From Bacteriovorax sp. BSW11_IV (GTDB taxonomy: Bacteria > Bdellovibrionota > Bacteriovoracia > Bacteriovoracales > Bacteriovoracaceae), in contig NZ_AUNE01000010.1 in NCBI RefSeq assembly GCF_000447755.1, positions 62,001 through 126,000 on the forward strand: 64,000 nucleotides of DNA, written 5' to 3'. The notes beneath the pieces are model-generated. The model was not told the DNA's origin. It saw nothing but the letters and a program-made list of their open reading frames with translations, and did not search any database. Of the stretch, positions 8,516 through 17,329 are shown one piece after another (the first letter of the stretch is position 1; each line of letters begins with the position of its first letter). The position numbers and the translations under genes are program-made.

Positions 8516-9136
8516 ATGAATCTTGAATCTAAAATTTTTGACATTGTGAGTTCAACACCAACAAAGGGTGATTTTAAACGCTTAGAAATCATTGAAGCGG
8601 CCATTCAATCTTTTGCACAGCATGGTCTCGAGAAAACAAATTATGAAACTCTCGCAAAAATGATCGGCACTAGAAGGGCCCATGTCGCCTATTATTTCAA
8701 GGACAAGGGACTCATCTTCACGAGCTCTGTACGCTACATTCTCGCCGTTTACCAAGAACTCTCTGAACAAAACTTAAAGAAAGCAAAATCCAAACAAGAA
8801 CGTTTACTTAAATATGTTGAAACAATATTTGACTGGGCCAAAAAATATCCCGAGCAAGTCAGTGTAATGCTGCTTTTATATTATCAATGCAGCGTGAATG
8901 AAGAGTATAAAATATTGAATGATGATATACGTGAGCAGGGTTTAAAAAAAATAGAGAGTATTCTCAAAGATGATCTAGATTTCAATAGAGAAGATGCCAT
9001 TATTTTTGCGAAACAAATTCAAAATCTTCTAAGCGCTTCTATAACGGAGGCCATGACTACGACTCATGCTGATCTGGAAAAAATCAAGAAAGACCTTGTG
9101 CACTTTTTAAAATTTCTTCTATCTGCAAAAGCCTAG
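8516..9136 (+). CDS. TetR/AcrR-family transcriptional regulator
   Basis: About 206 residues with an N-terminal helix-turn-helix (IIEAAIQSFAQHGLEKTNYE, then MIGTRRAHVAYYFKDKGLIF), which is the TetR DNA-binding domain. A helical, poorly conserved ligand-binding domain follows. It is divergent from the KAS III operon and is therefore probably its regulator, with an acyl-CoA or lipid-like ligand as a guess. The ATG at 8516 is chosen; a TTG at 8498 is in frame, and neither has a clear ribosome-binding site. The last 53 bp overlap the convergent gene. Confidence 0.88.
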   Translation: MNLESKIFDIVSSTPTKGDFKRLEIIEAAIQSFAQHGLEKTNYETLAKMIGTRRAHVAYYFKDKGLIFTSSVRYILAVYQELSEQNLKKAKSKQERLLKYVETIFDWAKKYPEQVSVMLLLYYQCSVNEEYKILNDDIREQGLKKIESILKDDLDFNREDAIIFAKQIQNLLSASITEAMTTTHADLEKIKKDLVHFLKFLLSAKA

Positions 9137-9509
9137 TAAGATGCTTGGGATCGTTGAAGTCCATTTTCTTGTCCATTGAAAAAAGAAAACGATCCCTTTC
9201 GAATGAATAATCAAAAAGCTCTCTAATCTCTAAAAAAGTTGAATGAGAAGAAATATCTTCCTCACCATTTTCAATAACTACACATGCGTAATCGATATCG
9301 AAGTCTACAACTTGCTTATAAACCGGATGATGGGGTTCAATGCTTTGATAGAGGCTAATTGTGAAGCGACCTATTTTTTTTCGTAAAAAAAGATCTCCAT
9401 TGAACATAAGTGTTTGATAGCCACGCTTATGAAGAGCGCCATTATTTGGCAGCTCTTCAAATAGGCGGTCTAAAAAACTCTTAATTTTTTTGAATAACAC
9501 CATGACCAT
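9084..9509 (-). CDS. Uncharacterised protein of about 141 residues
   Basis: I do not recognise this family. There is no signal peptide, and the sequence is rich in charged residues and aromatics. The ORF is longer upstream, but ATG 9509 (or 9503) puts the start just inside the end of the upstream exported-protein gene, a typical coupled arrangement. Its 3' end overlaps the TetR regulator gene by 53 bp on the other strand, an unusually long convergent overlap. It might be cytosolic; no catalytic motif is visible. Confidence 0.6.
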   Translation of the reverse strand: MVMVLFKKIKSFLDRLFEELPNNGALHKRGYQTLMFNGDLFLRKKIGRFTISLYQSIEPHHPVYKQVVDFDIDYACVVIENGEEDISSHSTFLEIRELFDYSFERDRFLFSMDKKMDFNDPKHLTRLLQIEEILKSAQGLS

Positions 9510-10200
9510 TAATTGTGAAGATTTCACTTGATTCAATTTCTTTGAATAGTGATTTTGCTTTATAGTCAATCTTCAGCATGGCCCCCGCAACTGGACTGTC
9601 AACAGACCCTAAGTTCATAGCGTTAACAAAGGAAACATCCGCGCTAAACTCAAAGCCCCAAGCAACAGAAATATTAGAAGCAACAACCTGAACGTTACCT
9701 ACGTAACTTCCTTTACCTTCATACTTTCCGCCACCTTGTCCAAGCACAGTGTAATTGAAACCAATAACTTCGGCCCCAAATCCATTTTTATAAGAAACGC
9801 GATAAGACTTAGAAACCGGCATATCCCAATCACTCATAGAATAGAATGTAAAGGCAGCATCTTGCCCAGCAACTTCAGGCAGCACATAAATGGGTTTGAA
9901 ATTGTTCATGCCATTATTGATCACTGGTTTTCCAGCTTTGATAATTGGCCATACTTTTTGTCCAAGAGCAATGAGCTTATCAACAATAGTAATAACAGAA
10001 CCGATATCACCCGCGATATCTTTGTCATCATAACTATCGAGAGTTTCAATTTCAGTTACAGTGATTTCAGAAATTGAAAAATAATCATTAGTATCAACAT
10101 TTTGGTAACCTTCGAAAGCAGCTACGTTGAAATCGATTGTTGTTGCGTGCGCCCATGCACTAAAAAAAAGAGTCAGTGTAAGTAGTGTGATTTTTCTCAT
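9481..10200 (-). CDS. Exported protein of unknown function
   Basis: 239 residues beginning with a clear signal peptide (MRKITLLTLTLFFSAWAHA, cleavage after AHA). The rest is beta-rich with a short helical stretch (IVDKLIALGQKVWPII), and no cysteines are seen. It probably acts in the periplasm or outside the cell. It is unrecognised. It overlaps the following leftward gene at the stop. Confidence 0.7.
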   Translation of the reverse strand: MRKITLLTLTLFFSAWAHATTIDFNVAAFEGYQNVDTNDYFSISEITVTEIETLDSYDDKDIAGDIGSVITIVDKLIALGQKVWPIIKAGKPVINNGMNNFKPIYVLPEVAGQDAAFTFYSMSDWDMPVSKSYRVSYKNGFGAEVIGFNYTVLGQGGGKYEGKGSYVGNVQVVASNISVAWGFEFSADVSFVNAMNLGSVDSPVAGAMLKIDYKAKSLFKEIESSEIFTINGHGVIQKN

Positions 10201-10229
10201 AATTCCATCCTAAATATTCAAAATCGTGA

Positions 10230-10262
10230 TGGAAAACGGTATCGAAATGCTTCGATACCGTC
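10230..10262 (-). terminator. Terminator of the tldD-pmbA operon
   Basis: Perfect 11-bp stem ACGGTATCGAA (10236-10246) / TTCGATACCGT (10251-10261) with a 4-base loop. On the minus strand the hairpin is followed by TTTTCC. Confidence 0.7.
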
Positions 10263-10288
10263 AACCAAGAAAACCTTACTCTTTTGCT

Positions 10289-11698
10289 CTATTCTTCAGA
10301 AATTTTAGCTGTGCCCGTAATTTGCACATTGTGCACTTTTGTAAATTTAGGGCATGTGATGCTTGAGCTCATGCGATGGCCATATGTTGTGGCCGTATTC
10401 ACATGAGTAAGTTCTTTTGAAAACCATTCAATATTATTGAAGATATTAAAATAGGAATCATTAAGACGCAGGTTGTAAAGATGGCCTTTAATTTGTCCAT
10501 CTTCAATAAGAAGAGTTCCAAAACGGCTAGAGCCAGTAAACTCCCCTTTAGCTGCATTGGTTATATTCATATAGTGAATATAGCCAATATAGAGAGTTCT
10601 TTCTTTAGTGCTTTTGACAATTTCCATTAGATCACTTGGGCCGTCACCACCCATGACTTTGATTTGGGCCACACTCATATCATTATTCACTTCCATATTG
10701 AAGCGATCACAAGTGTCTTTGTCAGAATAGAATAAATTTTGAATTACCCCTTCATTAATAAGTGGGAAATAATCTCTTTTCACACCATTAAGACCGACTT
10801 GGCGAGAATAAAGAATATCCGGATCATTGGGATTATCAACAATCGTGACATTGTCTCCGAAAATCTTTGAACCGATTTTATGAAGACCCTTTTTAAGCAT
10901 CCCCGCTTCATACTCAAAACTCTCACCAGAAAAAGTTAGCCATGAAGTATAATTCACCATCTCTGCAAGAGCGTCACTTGAGAAAATGACATCGTATGGT
11001 CCGGCCTCAACATTGAGCCTAGGAGTTTCTTTTTTAATATTGAGAAACATCATAAGTTCATCAATAATTTCTTTTTCATTAAACTCTTTCATCGTCTCAC
11101 CCATTTTGTGAGATCTAATTTCTTTTTTATCGTCATTCACAAGTTGCAAAACGACTTCGATATTCCAATCACTTCCTAAGAAATAGTGAGCGTGAGTAGA
11201 AAGAGTATTGACCACACAATAGGCATTAGCACCAGCACTAAAGGCACCTGAGACATCAACAGAATACTTAGAAAACTTATGAGCAAGATCTTTGAAAAAT
11301 GAAACAACTCGAGAGGCCTCAAAGTTTACAATTTCGTCATCACACTTATGTACTGATAAATTTCCTTCCTCTGCCACAGGACCCATTGGTCTCATATGGG
11401 GAACTTCTGGTAAAAAATCAATCGAAGCATAAAGTTTTTCAACAAATTCTAAAGCAGCTTCAGTGCCATTTTCCAACTGAATACTCATGGAGCCTTCAAT
11501 CTTCTTTTTACCTTTAAAAAGCTCCACAAAGAGAGTGTCATTTTGTTCACTGACATTAAGTGATACTTGCGATCTCCCAGCACGAATAAGGTGTGAAACT
11601 TCTCCTCTATAAGTTAGAGAGCCTTCAATATTTTTTTCTTTTAATTGCCCATTTAATTTTTCCAGGGCCAATTTAATGGATTCAATATTTGTAATCAT
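10289..11698 (-). CDS. TldE/PmbA-family subunit of a TldD/E-type protease
   Basis: 469 residues matching the PmbA/TldE fold: N-terminal domain, then conserved blocks such as GPYDVIFSSDALAEM, the FTGSSRFGT segment and a C-terminal THVNTATTYGHRMSSSITCP region. In E. coli the TldE subunit has no metal site and pairs with TldD to degrade unfolded peptides and mature microcin B17 and the CcdA antitoxin. Here it lies 15 bp after the tldD-type gene in the same operon. AAGGT precedes the ATG. Bacterial relatives often have several TldD/E pairs, so the exact substrate is unclear. Confidence 0.85.
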   Translation of the reverse strand: MITNIESIKLALEKLNGQLKEKNIEGSLTYRGEVSHLIRAGRSQVSLNVSEQNDTLFVELFKGKKKIEGSMSIQLENGTEAALEFVEKLYASIDFLPEVPHMRPMGPVAEEGNLSVHKCDDEIVNFEASRVVSFFKDLAHKFSKYSVDVSGAFSAGANAYCVVNTLSTHAHYFLGSDWNIEVVLQLVNDDKKEIRSHKMGETMKEFNEKEIIDELMMFLNIKKETPRLNVEAGPYDVIFSSDALAEMVNYTSWLTFSGESFEYEAGMLKKGLHKIGSKIFGDNVTIVDNPNDPDILYSRQVGLNGVKRDYFPLINEGVIQNLFYSDKDTCDRFNMEVNNDMSVAQIKVMGGDGPSDLMEIVKSTKERTLYIGYIHYMNITNAAKGEFTGSSRFGTLLIEDGQIKGHLYNLRLNDSYFNIFNNIEWFSKELTHVNTATTYGHRMSSSITCPKFTKVHNVQITGTAKISEE

Positions 11699-11713
11699 AG
11701 AAATAAACCTTTT

Positions 11714-13165
11714 TTAATCGCCGACTTGAACGTTAGAAAAAACACAAACAGGAACACCATGACCAAGTCTCATGACTTGATTAGGTTGTCCTTTGCCACA
11801 GTTAAAAACAGGAACAAGCTTCCAAGTTTGTTCATTGCCCACATATTTAAGTGCGTTCCAAAACTTTAAACTATCCCCTCGGTAACTTGGGTTTCTTACA
11901 ACACCTGTAATTTTACCGTTTTTCACACGCCAACCAATCTCGCAGGCGAAGTGAAAATTTTCACGATTTGAGCCAATTGACCAAGAGCGAGGAGCATCCA
12001 TAATGATCCCATTTTCAACTTTCGAAATAAGCTCATCAAGATTTCCATCTTGGCCAAAATCAACATTGATATTATTCATTCTTTCAATAGGCATACGATT
12101 ATAACTTTCAGCACGACAAGTCGCCCCTGATTCACTAAAAACTTCTCTACCAGCAACAGCGTTGGCCTCAGTAATCATTTGGCGTGACGTAATCGCATCT
12201 TTTAAAATACCATTTTCAATCATAAGAACATTTCTGGCCTTAACACCATCGTCATCATAACCAATACTTCCAGGACTATTTTTGACAGTTCCATCGGCCC
12301 TTGCGTTCAATTTCGATGAACCAAACTTCAAAGAACCAAAATGTTTAAGATCAATATGTGAACCGCCCGCATAAGAGAGCTCGTAACCAAGAATGCGGTC
12401 AAGCTCTAGCGCGTGACCAATGGTCTCATGAGTTTGCAGGGCCATCATGTCATTTAAAAGAATAAGATCAACAACTTCTTTTTCACAGACAGGGGCATCT
12501 AGCACAGCAAGAAGCTCATCTTTAATACGCAAGGCCTGATCAAAGCGATCTGTCATAAAGTTTTCCCAACCACTTGTTCCATTGTGATCAAGGTAGAGAG
12601 CATGGGTTCTTCTTTGAGTAAGTCCGTCAGCATCTTTTGCAGAAACAAAAATAGACCCATCTATTTCCATAAGATTTCTTTCAATCTGTGAACCTTCAGT
12701 ATCTACAATCATCATCTTTCTTTTATAAAAAGAAACGTAGGTCCCCCAAAAATCGAAACGCTCATGTGAAAGTTTATTATCAATACTTAAAAGTCTTTCA
12801 ACCTTGTCGGCAACGGGAACAGAAAAAGGGTCAATTTCAACTTTTGTATTATAAGTATCTTTAAATATATCTTTTACAGATAGTTGAATTGGAAACTTAA
12901 CAGCAAGCGATGATGCTCGTGCCTTATCAAGGGCCAATTTTGCACATGAGAGCATACCGTTTTCACTCAAATCTTCAGAGCTTGCAAACCCCCACGCACC
13001 ATTGAACAAAGCACGAATACCATATCCTTTTTTTGATTCTAGAGTATAGCTTCGAACTGAACCATTTAATGTTGAAATATGCTCGGCCTCATCCACCAAG
13101 TGGACGCGAACATCACCATAGCTTGCGCCTTCATGAGTTAAAAAATCTAAAATTGATTGGTACAT
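11714..13165 (-). CDS. tldD: TldD-family zinc metalloprotease subunit
   Basis: 483 residues, the normal TldD length. The metal-binding motif is seen as QTHETIGHALELDR (HExxxGH), with later conserved blocks GSIGYDDDGVKA and GATCRAESYNR. TldD forms a heterodimer with the TldE/PmbA-type product encoded 15 bp downstream and cleaves short unfolded peptides in its inner cavity. The start is supported by GGGAGGA just upstream. It is divergent from lexA across a 67-bp promoter region. Confidence 0.88.
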   Translation of the reverse strand: MYQSILDFLTHEGASYGDVRVHLVDEAEHISTLNGSVRSYTLESKKGYGIRALFNGAWGFASSEDLSENGMLSCAKLALDKARASSLAVKFPIQLSVKDIFKDTYNTKVEIDPFSVPVADKVERLLSIDNKLSHERFDFWGTYVSFYKRKMMIVDTEGSQIERNLMEIDGSIFVSAKDADGLTQRRTHALYLDHNGTSGWENFMTDRFDQALRIKDELLAVLDAPVCEKEVVDLILLNDMMALQTHETIGHALELDRILGYELSYAGGSHIDLKHFGSLKFGSSKLNARADGTVKNSPGSIGYDDDGVKARNVLMIENGILKDAITSRQMITEANAVAGREVFSESGATCRAESYNRMPIERMNNINVDFGQDGNLDELISKVENGIIMDAPRSWSIGSNRENFHFACEIGWRVKNGKITGVVRNPSYRGDSLKFWNALKYVGNEQTWKLVPVFNCGKGQPNQVMRLGHGVPVCVFSNVQVGD

Positions 13166-13197
13166 ATATCCTCCCTAGAATGGGACCAAAAAAGTGC

Positions 13198-13226
13198 TTG
13201 ACTTACGCACAACTTACGCACAAAAT
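13198..13226 (+). promoter_or_regulatory. lexA promoter with 11-bp tandem repeat
   Basis: TTGACT (13198-13203), 17-bp spacer, CAAAAT (13221-13226). Two perfect head-to-tail copies of ACTTACGCACA (13201-13211 and 13212-13222) fill the spacer. The predicted transcription start falls at about the lexA ATG at 13233, and no Shine-Dalgarno sequence is seen, so the mRNA may be leaderless. The repeat is a good candidate for a LexA binding site used in autoregulation. Confidence 0.5.
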
Positions 13227-13232
13227 AAGTCC

Positions 13233-13847
13233 ATGGCACTAACTAAAAAACAAAAAGAAATTTACGACTATATCTGCAGATACTACCAAGAACACGGCGT
13301 ATCTCCCACTCAAAAAGAAATAAAAGAGGAATTTTCTTTTAAATCTTTTGGCTCAGTTCAAAAATATATCAGTTATCTCAGTGACGCAGGTCTACTAGAA
13401 AATGATTGGAATGCTCGACGCGGACTTAAGCCTGCTACAACAAAACAAGAGCGCAATGACAACGAGATTGCTCTTCTTGGAAATGTCGCTGCAGGGATTC
13501 CAATTGAGGCCATTGAAAATCCAAGCGATACGATCACAATTCCTGACCATATGAGAAAAATAAGAGGTCCGCTTTTTGCTCTTCATGTAGTGGGTGATTC
13601 CATGATTGAAGATGGTATTCTCGATGGTGATATCATTGTTTGTCGCCATCAAGTGACGGCCAATCAAGGTGAAACGATTGTTGCTGTCGTTGATGGTGAG
13701 GCCACTGTTAAAAAGTTTTTTAAAAAGAAAAATCTGATAGAACTTCACCCGGCCAATAAAACAATGAGGCCTTTTATCATTGATCCAAATGAACAGGATA
13801 TTAAGGTTGCAGGAGTTCTTGTGGGACTCATGCGCTTTTATGAATAA
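13233..13847 (+). CDS. lexA: LexA repressor
   Basis: SOS repressor with self-cleavage activity, 204 residues. Residues 1-65 form the winged helix-turn-helix. The cleavage site is Ala87-Gly88 (NVAAG), and the catalytic dyad is Ser123 (GDSM) with Lys160 (ATVK). The ATG at 13233 gives the classical MALTKKQKEIYDYI start; the longer frame begins in the promoter repeats. RecA-stimulated cleavage would derepress target genes, and the overlapping dinB gene makes this a self-controlled lexA-dinB SOS operon. Confidence 0.95.
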   Translation: MALTKKQKEIYDYICRYYQEHGVSPTQKEIKEEFSFKSFGSVQKYISYLSDAGLLENDWNARRGLKPATTKQERNDNEIALLGNVAAGIPIEAIENPSDTITIPDHMRKIRGPLFALHVVGDSMIEDGILDGDIIVCRHQVTANQGETIVAVVDGEATVKKFFKKKNLIELHPANKTMRPFIIDPNEQDIKVAGVLVGLMRFYE

Positions 13848-15000
13848 TCCAGCAAAAAAAATCATTCATATCGATATGGATTGTTTCTATGCTCAAGTTG
13901 AAATGAGAGACAATCCAAAACTCCAGAACATTCCTCTGGCCATTGGCGGAAAACCAGGCACGAGGAGTGTTCTATGCACGGCCAATTATACTGCAAGAAA
14001 ATATGGCGTAAGATCGGCCATGCCAAGCAATACGGCCGTAAAACTATGCCCAGGGCTAGTTATTATGCCACCCAATTTTCATAAGTACAAAAAAGAAAGT
14101 GAAATCATTCAAGAAGTATTCTATGAGTACACTGATCTCGTAGAACCTCTAAGTCTTGATGAGGCCTATCTCGATGTTTCAAATTGTACAGAATGTCACG
14201 GCAGTGCGACTTTAATAGCGAAAGAAATCAAAAGAAAAATCTTTGAGCGCACAGGCCTGACAGCAAGCGCTGGCGTCGCCCCTAATAAGTTCTTGGCCAA
14301 AGTGGCCAGTGAATGGAATAAACCCAATGGGCTCTTTGTCATTACGCCTGATAAAGTCATGGACTTTGTTCCCACTTTGCCAGTGAAGAAAATTAATGGT
14401 GTTGGCCCAGTTACCGCAGCTCGCTTGAAAGAAGCGGGAATTGAAACCTGTGGCGATATAAAAAAACTTGGACTCAGAAAATTGCAAATGCATTTTTCAA
14501 GTTTTGGAGAAACTCTGTGGGATTACGCCCATGGTATAGATAATCGCGACGTTGTCACGGATTGGACAAGAAAGAGTTTAAGTTGTGAACAAACTTACAT
14601 GAGTGACATCGACAATTTAGACGCCTGTCTTTTTGAAGTCCCCTCGCTTCTTGAAGAGGTCACGGACAGACTCATGCGCTTTAAACAAAAACATGAGAGT
14701 AAAGGGGGTGGACCCCTGCGATTAAAAAAAGGATTTATAAAGCTAAAATTTCATAATTTTAAATCAGTCACGGTTGAAAAAACCCGCACCGATGACCTGC
14801 TTGATCAATTCTGGCAAAGCGGCTCTATTAATGCAGACATTATAGAATATTTCAAAGAGCTTCTCACTGAGGCCTACATGAGAAATCCCATTCCTGTTCG
14901 ATTAATTGGAGTTGGGCTTCGTTTTGAAGAGGCCACACCAGAAAATTGCAGTGACGCACAGGATGAAATTGATCTTTTTTCATTTGATTTTCCACTATAA
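13840..15000 (+). CDS. dinB: DNA polymerase IV (Y-family translesion polymerase)
   Basis: 386 residues with the Y-family catalytic core: HIDMDCFYAQVE near the N-terminus (first metal-binding Asp), the steric-gate region, and SLDEAYLDVS near residue 105 (second metal-binding acids). Two helix-hairpin-helix elements follow (NGVGPVTAARLKEAGI) and then the little-finger domain. I do not see a clear beta-clamp motif; the C-terminal DEIDLFSFDFPL resembles the QLxLF-type peptide loosely. ATG 13840 overlaps lexA by 8 bp, so the two are co-translated under LexA control. Confidence 0.93.
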   Translation: MNNPAKKIIHIDMDCFYAQVEMRDNPKLQNIPLAIGGKPGTRSVLCTANYTARKYGVRSAMPSNTAVKLCPGLVIMPPNFHKYKKESEIIQEVFYEYTDLVEPLSLDEAYLDVSNCTECHGSATLIAKEIKRKIFERTGLTASAGVAPNKFLAKVASEWNKPNGLFVITPDKVMDFVPTLPVKKINGVGPVTAARLKEAGIETCGDIKKLGLRKLQMHFSSFGETLWDYAHGIDNRDVVTDWTRKSLSCEQTYMSDIDNLDACLFEVPSLLEEVTDRLMRFKQKHESKGGGPLRLKKGFIKLKFHNFKSVTVEKTRTDDLLDQFWQSGSINADIIEYFKELLTEAYMRNPIPVRLIGVGLRFEEATPENCSDAQDEIDLFSFDFPL

Positions 15001-15007
15001 AATTTGT

Positions 15008-15039
15008 GCAAATATCTCATAACCCTCAAGAATATTTGC
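15008..15039. promoter_or_regulatory. Inverted repeat upstream of the MenE-MenH gene
   Basis: GCAAATAT (15008-15015) and ATATTTGC (15032-15039), perfect 8-bp arms 16 bp apart, in the 70-bp gap after dinB. There is no T-tract, so a regulator site is more likely than a terminator. Confidence 0.35.
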
Positions 15040-15070
15040 CTCAAACAAAGCAAAATGATAGCTTTTATTC

Positions 15071-16957
15071 ATGAATATTTTCTTTTGCGACAACACAAAC
15101 CCCGATGAATATCTTGCGAGCTTTTTAAAGTGCTTCAATGAGAATATTCCCTTTGTCGCATTAAATCCTCATTCCCCAGAGAGTGAAAAGCAACGTCAAA
15201 AAGAAGAAGTTCTTAAATCACAAAGAGAAGACTTTGCTTTAGTTGTTTTCACTTCAGGCTCAACAGGAACTCCCAAAGGAATCGTTCACTCAAAAGAAAA
15301 CCTTTTAATTGCAGCAAAAAGCTCCTGTGAGCATTATCATTTTCAAAAAGATGAAACCTATGGCCTAACACTCCCACTCTTTCACATTGGCGGTCTTATG
15401 ATTGCCCTAAGAATGCAGTTATGTGAAGGACATGTACAAATCTGTGACCCTAGCGATGTGAAGAGTTTTCTTGATCCAAAGATTAATTACCTCAGCCTAG
15501 TGTCGACACAATTATTAAGACTATGTGAATACCTGGAAAAGAATAAACCAACACATAATTTAAAAGGGATAATTCTGGGTGGGGCCCGTACACCAAAAGA
15601 AACATTAGAGCGGGCCTTGTCTCACAATCTTTTGTTATCGAATTCTTACGGTCAAAGTGAAACATGCGCCCAGGTAATGGCCACTGCTTTTACTAAAAAC
15701 CTCTCTGTACTGGAAAGCGTTGGCACAATCATGCCCTATAGAAATATTAAATTCGATCAAGGTAGCATCGTTATTTCCTCTCCAGGAATTATGATGGGTC
15801 ATTTGGATGAAAAAGAAATTTTAACAGAAATAAGACCAACAGACTCTTTTGAGTATAAAAACAATCTTTTCTACGTAACAGGAAGGACAGATCAGGTTTT
15901 TCAAAGTGGCGGAGAAAATATTAATCCTGAAGAAATAGAAAGAGAACTGCTAGAGCTGCCAGGAATTCAAGATGCTCTTATTACAAATGTTCATCACCCA
16001 CAATTTGATCAAGTGGCCGTATGCCATATTGAAGTTTCAAAAATTGAAAATGCTCTATTCTATAAAGAACTCTTAAAAACAAGGCTCTCTTCATACAAAA
16101 TTCCTAAATGCTTCTATATGAATACCAATAGCGAGTACTTACAAAAAGGAATAAAAAAGAACAGGCTTCTTGCAAAAGAGCATTCTTTACCAGAGAGCGC
16201 ATTTAGAAAAGTCTGCTATGGAGATCCGAGAAGGCCTATGATTGTTTTTCTTCATGGTTTCATGGGTCAAAAAGAAGATTTTAATGAAGTGATAGAAAAT
16301 TTATGGCAAGACTATTTTTGTGTGGCCATTGATCTTCCTGGACATGGAGAGAGCTCGGGTCTTCATTTCCCAAATTGGGAATCGCTCATAAATGAGCTTT
16401 CTAGCGAACTTAAAAGTTATAAGAGGGATATAATCCTTTACGGTTATTCCCAAGGGGCACGCGTGGCCATTGCTTTGAAAGAATGCTCTTCTTTTATCAC
16501 AAAACTTTTCATTGAATCTGGCAATGCAGGCATTCCTGAAGAAGAAAAAAAAGACAGAAAAAAATTTGAAGAATCTTTTTTCCAAAATATTCATAATGAA
16601 GAAGACTTTAAGAACTTTTTAAAAAAATGGTATCAGATGCCACTTTTTGGAAATATTCTTCATCATAAAAATGCTTTGAAACTTCTCGATAAAAAATATT
16701 CCCAACTCGAAGGTTTTAAAAAGACATTGGAATATATGTCTTTATTTAATCAAAAAAATTATTGGCCAGAGTTTGAAAACTTCAGTGCGAATACATACTT
16801 TGCGACAGGCGAGTATGACTTGAAGTATAAGGGCATTGGTGAGCGTTTTAAAAAGTATGGAACCGAACTAACACTTATACCAAACGCTTCTCACAAGGCC
16901 CATTTTGAGTCCCCAATGGCCATTTCCACATGGATTCGTGATAAGTTATCCTACTGA
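15071..16957 (+). CDS. MenE-MenH fusion: o-succinylbenzoate-CoA ligase plus SHCHC synthase
   Basis: 628 residues with two enzymes of menaquinone synthesis in one chain. Residues about 1-370 are an AMP-binding ligase like MenE: VVFTSGSTGTPKG, SYGQSETCA, GRTDQVFQSGGENINPEEIE and the A10 lysine in KGIKKNRL. Its N-terminus is about 60 residues shorter than usual. From about 380 there is an alpha/beta hydrolase like MenH: FLHGFMGQKEDF, DLPGHGES, the nucleophile in GYSQGARVA, TGEYDLKYKG (Asp) and ASHKAHFESP (His). MenH acts before MenC and MenE after it, so the fused steps are not consecutive. No other men genes are adjacent. There is no clear ribosome-binding site before the ATG. Confidence 0.85.
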   Translation: MNIFFCDNTNPDEYLASFLKCFNENIPFVALNPHSPESEKQRQKEEVLKSQREDFALVVFTSGSTGTPKGIVHSKENLLIAAKSSCEHYHFQKDETYGLTLPLFHIGGLMIALRMQLCEGHVQICDPSDVKSFLDPKINYLSLVSTQLLRLCEYLEKNKPTHNLKGIILGGARTPKETLERALSHNLLLSNSYGQSETCAQVMATAFTKNLSVLESVGTIMPYRNIKFDQGSIVISSPGIMMGHLDEKEILTEIRPTDSFEYKNNLFYVTGRTDQVFQSGGENINPEEIERELLELPGIQDALITNVHHPQFDQVAVCHIEVSKIENALFYKELLKTRLSSYKIPKCFYMNTNSEYLQKGIKKNRLLAKEHSLPESAFRKVCYGDPRRPMIVFLHGFMGQKEDFNEVIENLWQDYFCVAIDLPGHGESSGLHFPNWESLINELSSELKSYKRDIILYGYSQGARVAIALKECSSFITKLFIESGNAGIPEEEKKDRKKFEESFFQNIHNEEDFKNFLKKWYQMPLFGNILHHKNALKLLDKKYSQLEGFKKTLEYMSLFNQKNYWPEFENFSANTYFATGEYDLKYKGIGERFKKYGTELTLIPNASHKAHFESPMAISTWIRDKLSY

Positions 16958-17017
16958 AATAACGTGAATCTCATATATTCGACTAAAACCATCAAGAGAA
17001 AGTGTCGATAAGCTGTT

Positions 17018-17329
17018 ATGGCCTCAGTACAAAAAATTCTCAATTCCTTAACGCATTCATCCCGATCTAAATCGGTGGAAAATCTTGTTGAGGAGTTAAA
17101 AGAAAACAATCGCCACTTTGTCGAAGTACAAAAAGAGATTCGTCAAAAAGAACTCGCGCCCTCTCAAACAAAGAATTCACCTTATGTTGAAGATCGCCCC
17201 TTTCATGACCCCTTTGCAAGAAAGGGATCGGATTTTGAAACAGATTGGAAAAAAACGGCCACTCGTGATGAACAGGCCAATGAAATTTACCGCGAAGATA
17301 ATTTAAAAAAACTTAATATCATCTTCTAA
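17018..17329 (+). CDS. Small charged protein of unknown function
   Basis: 103 residues, no signal peptide or membrane segment. Residues 20-45 are predicted helix or coiled coil (VENLVEELKENNRHFVEVQKE) followed by a Pro-rich, probably disordered middle. I do not recognise it. It may follow the MenE-MenH gene in one transcript (60-bp gap). The stop shares the 4-bp CTAA with the convergent gene. Confidence 0.55.
   Translation: MASVQKILNSLTHSSRSKSVENLVEELKENNRHFVEVQKEIRQKELAPSQTKNSPYVEDRPFHDPFARKGSDFETDWKKTATRDEQANEIYREDNLKKLNIIF

Noticed and set aside
13201-13222. Match to the Bdellovibrio LexA box TTACN3GTAA
   Set aside because: The second half-site is not inverted; the sequence is a direct repeat. 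Kept only as a LexA operator candidate.
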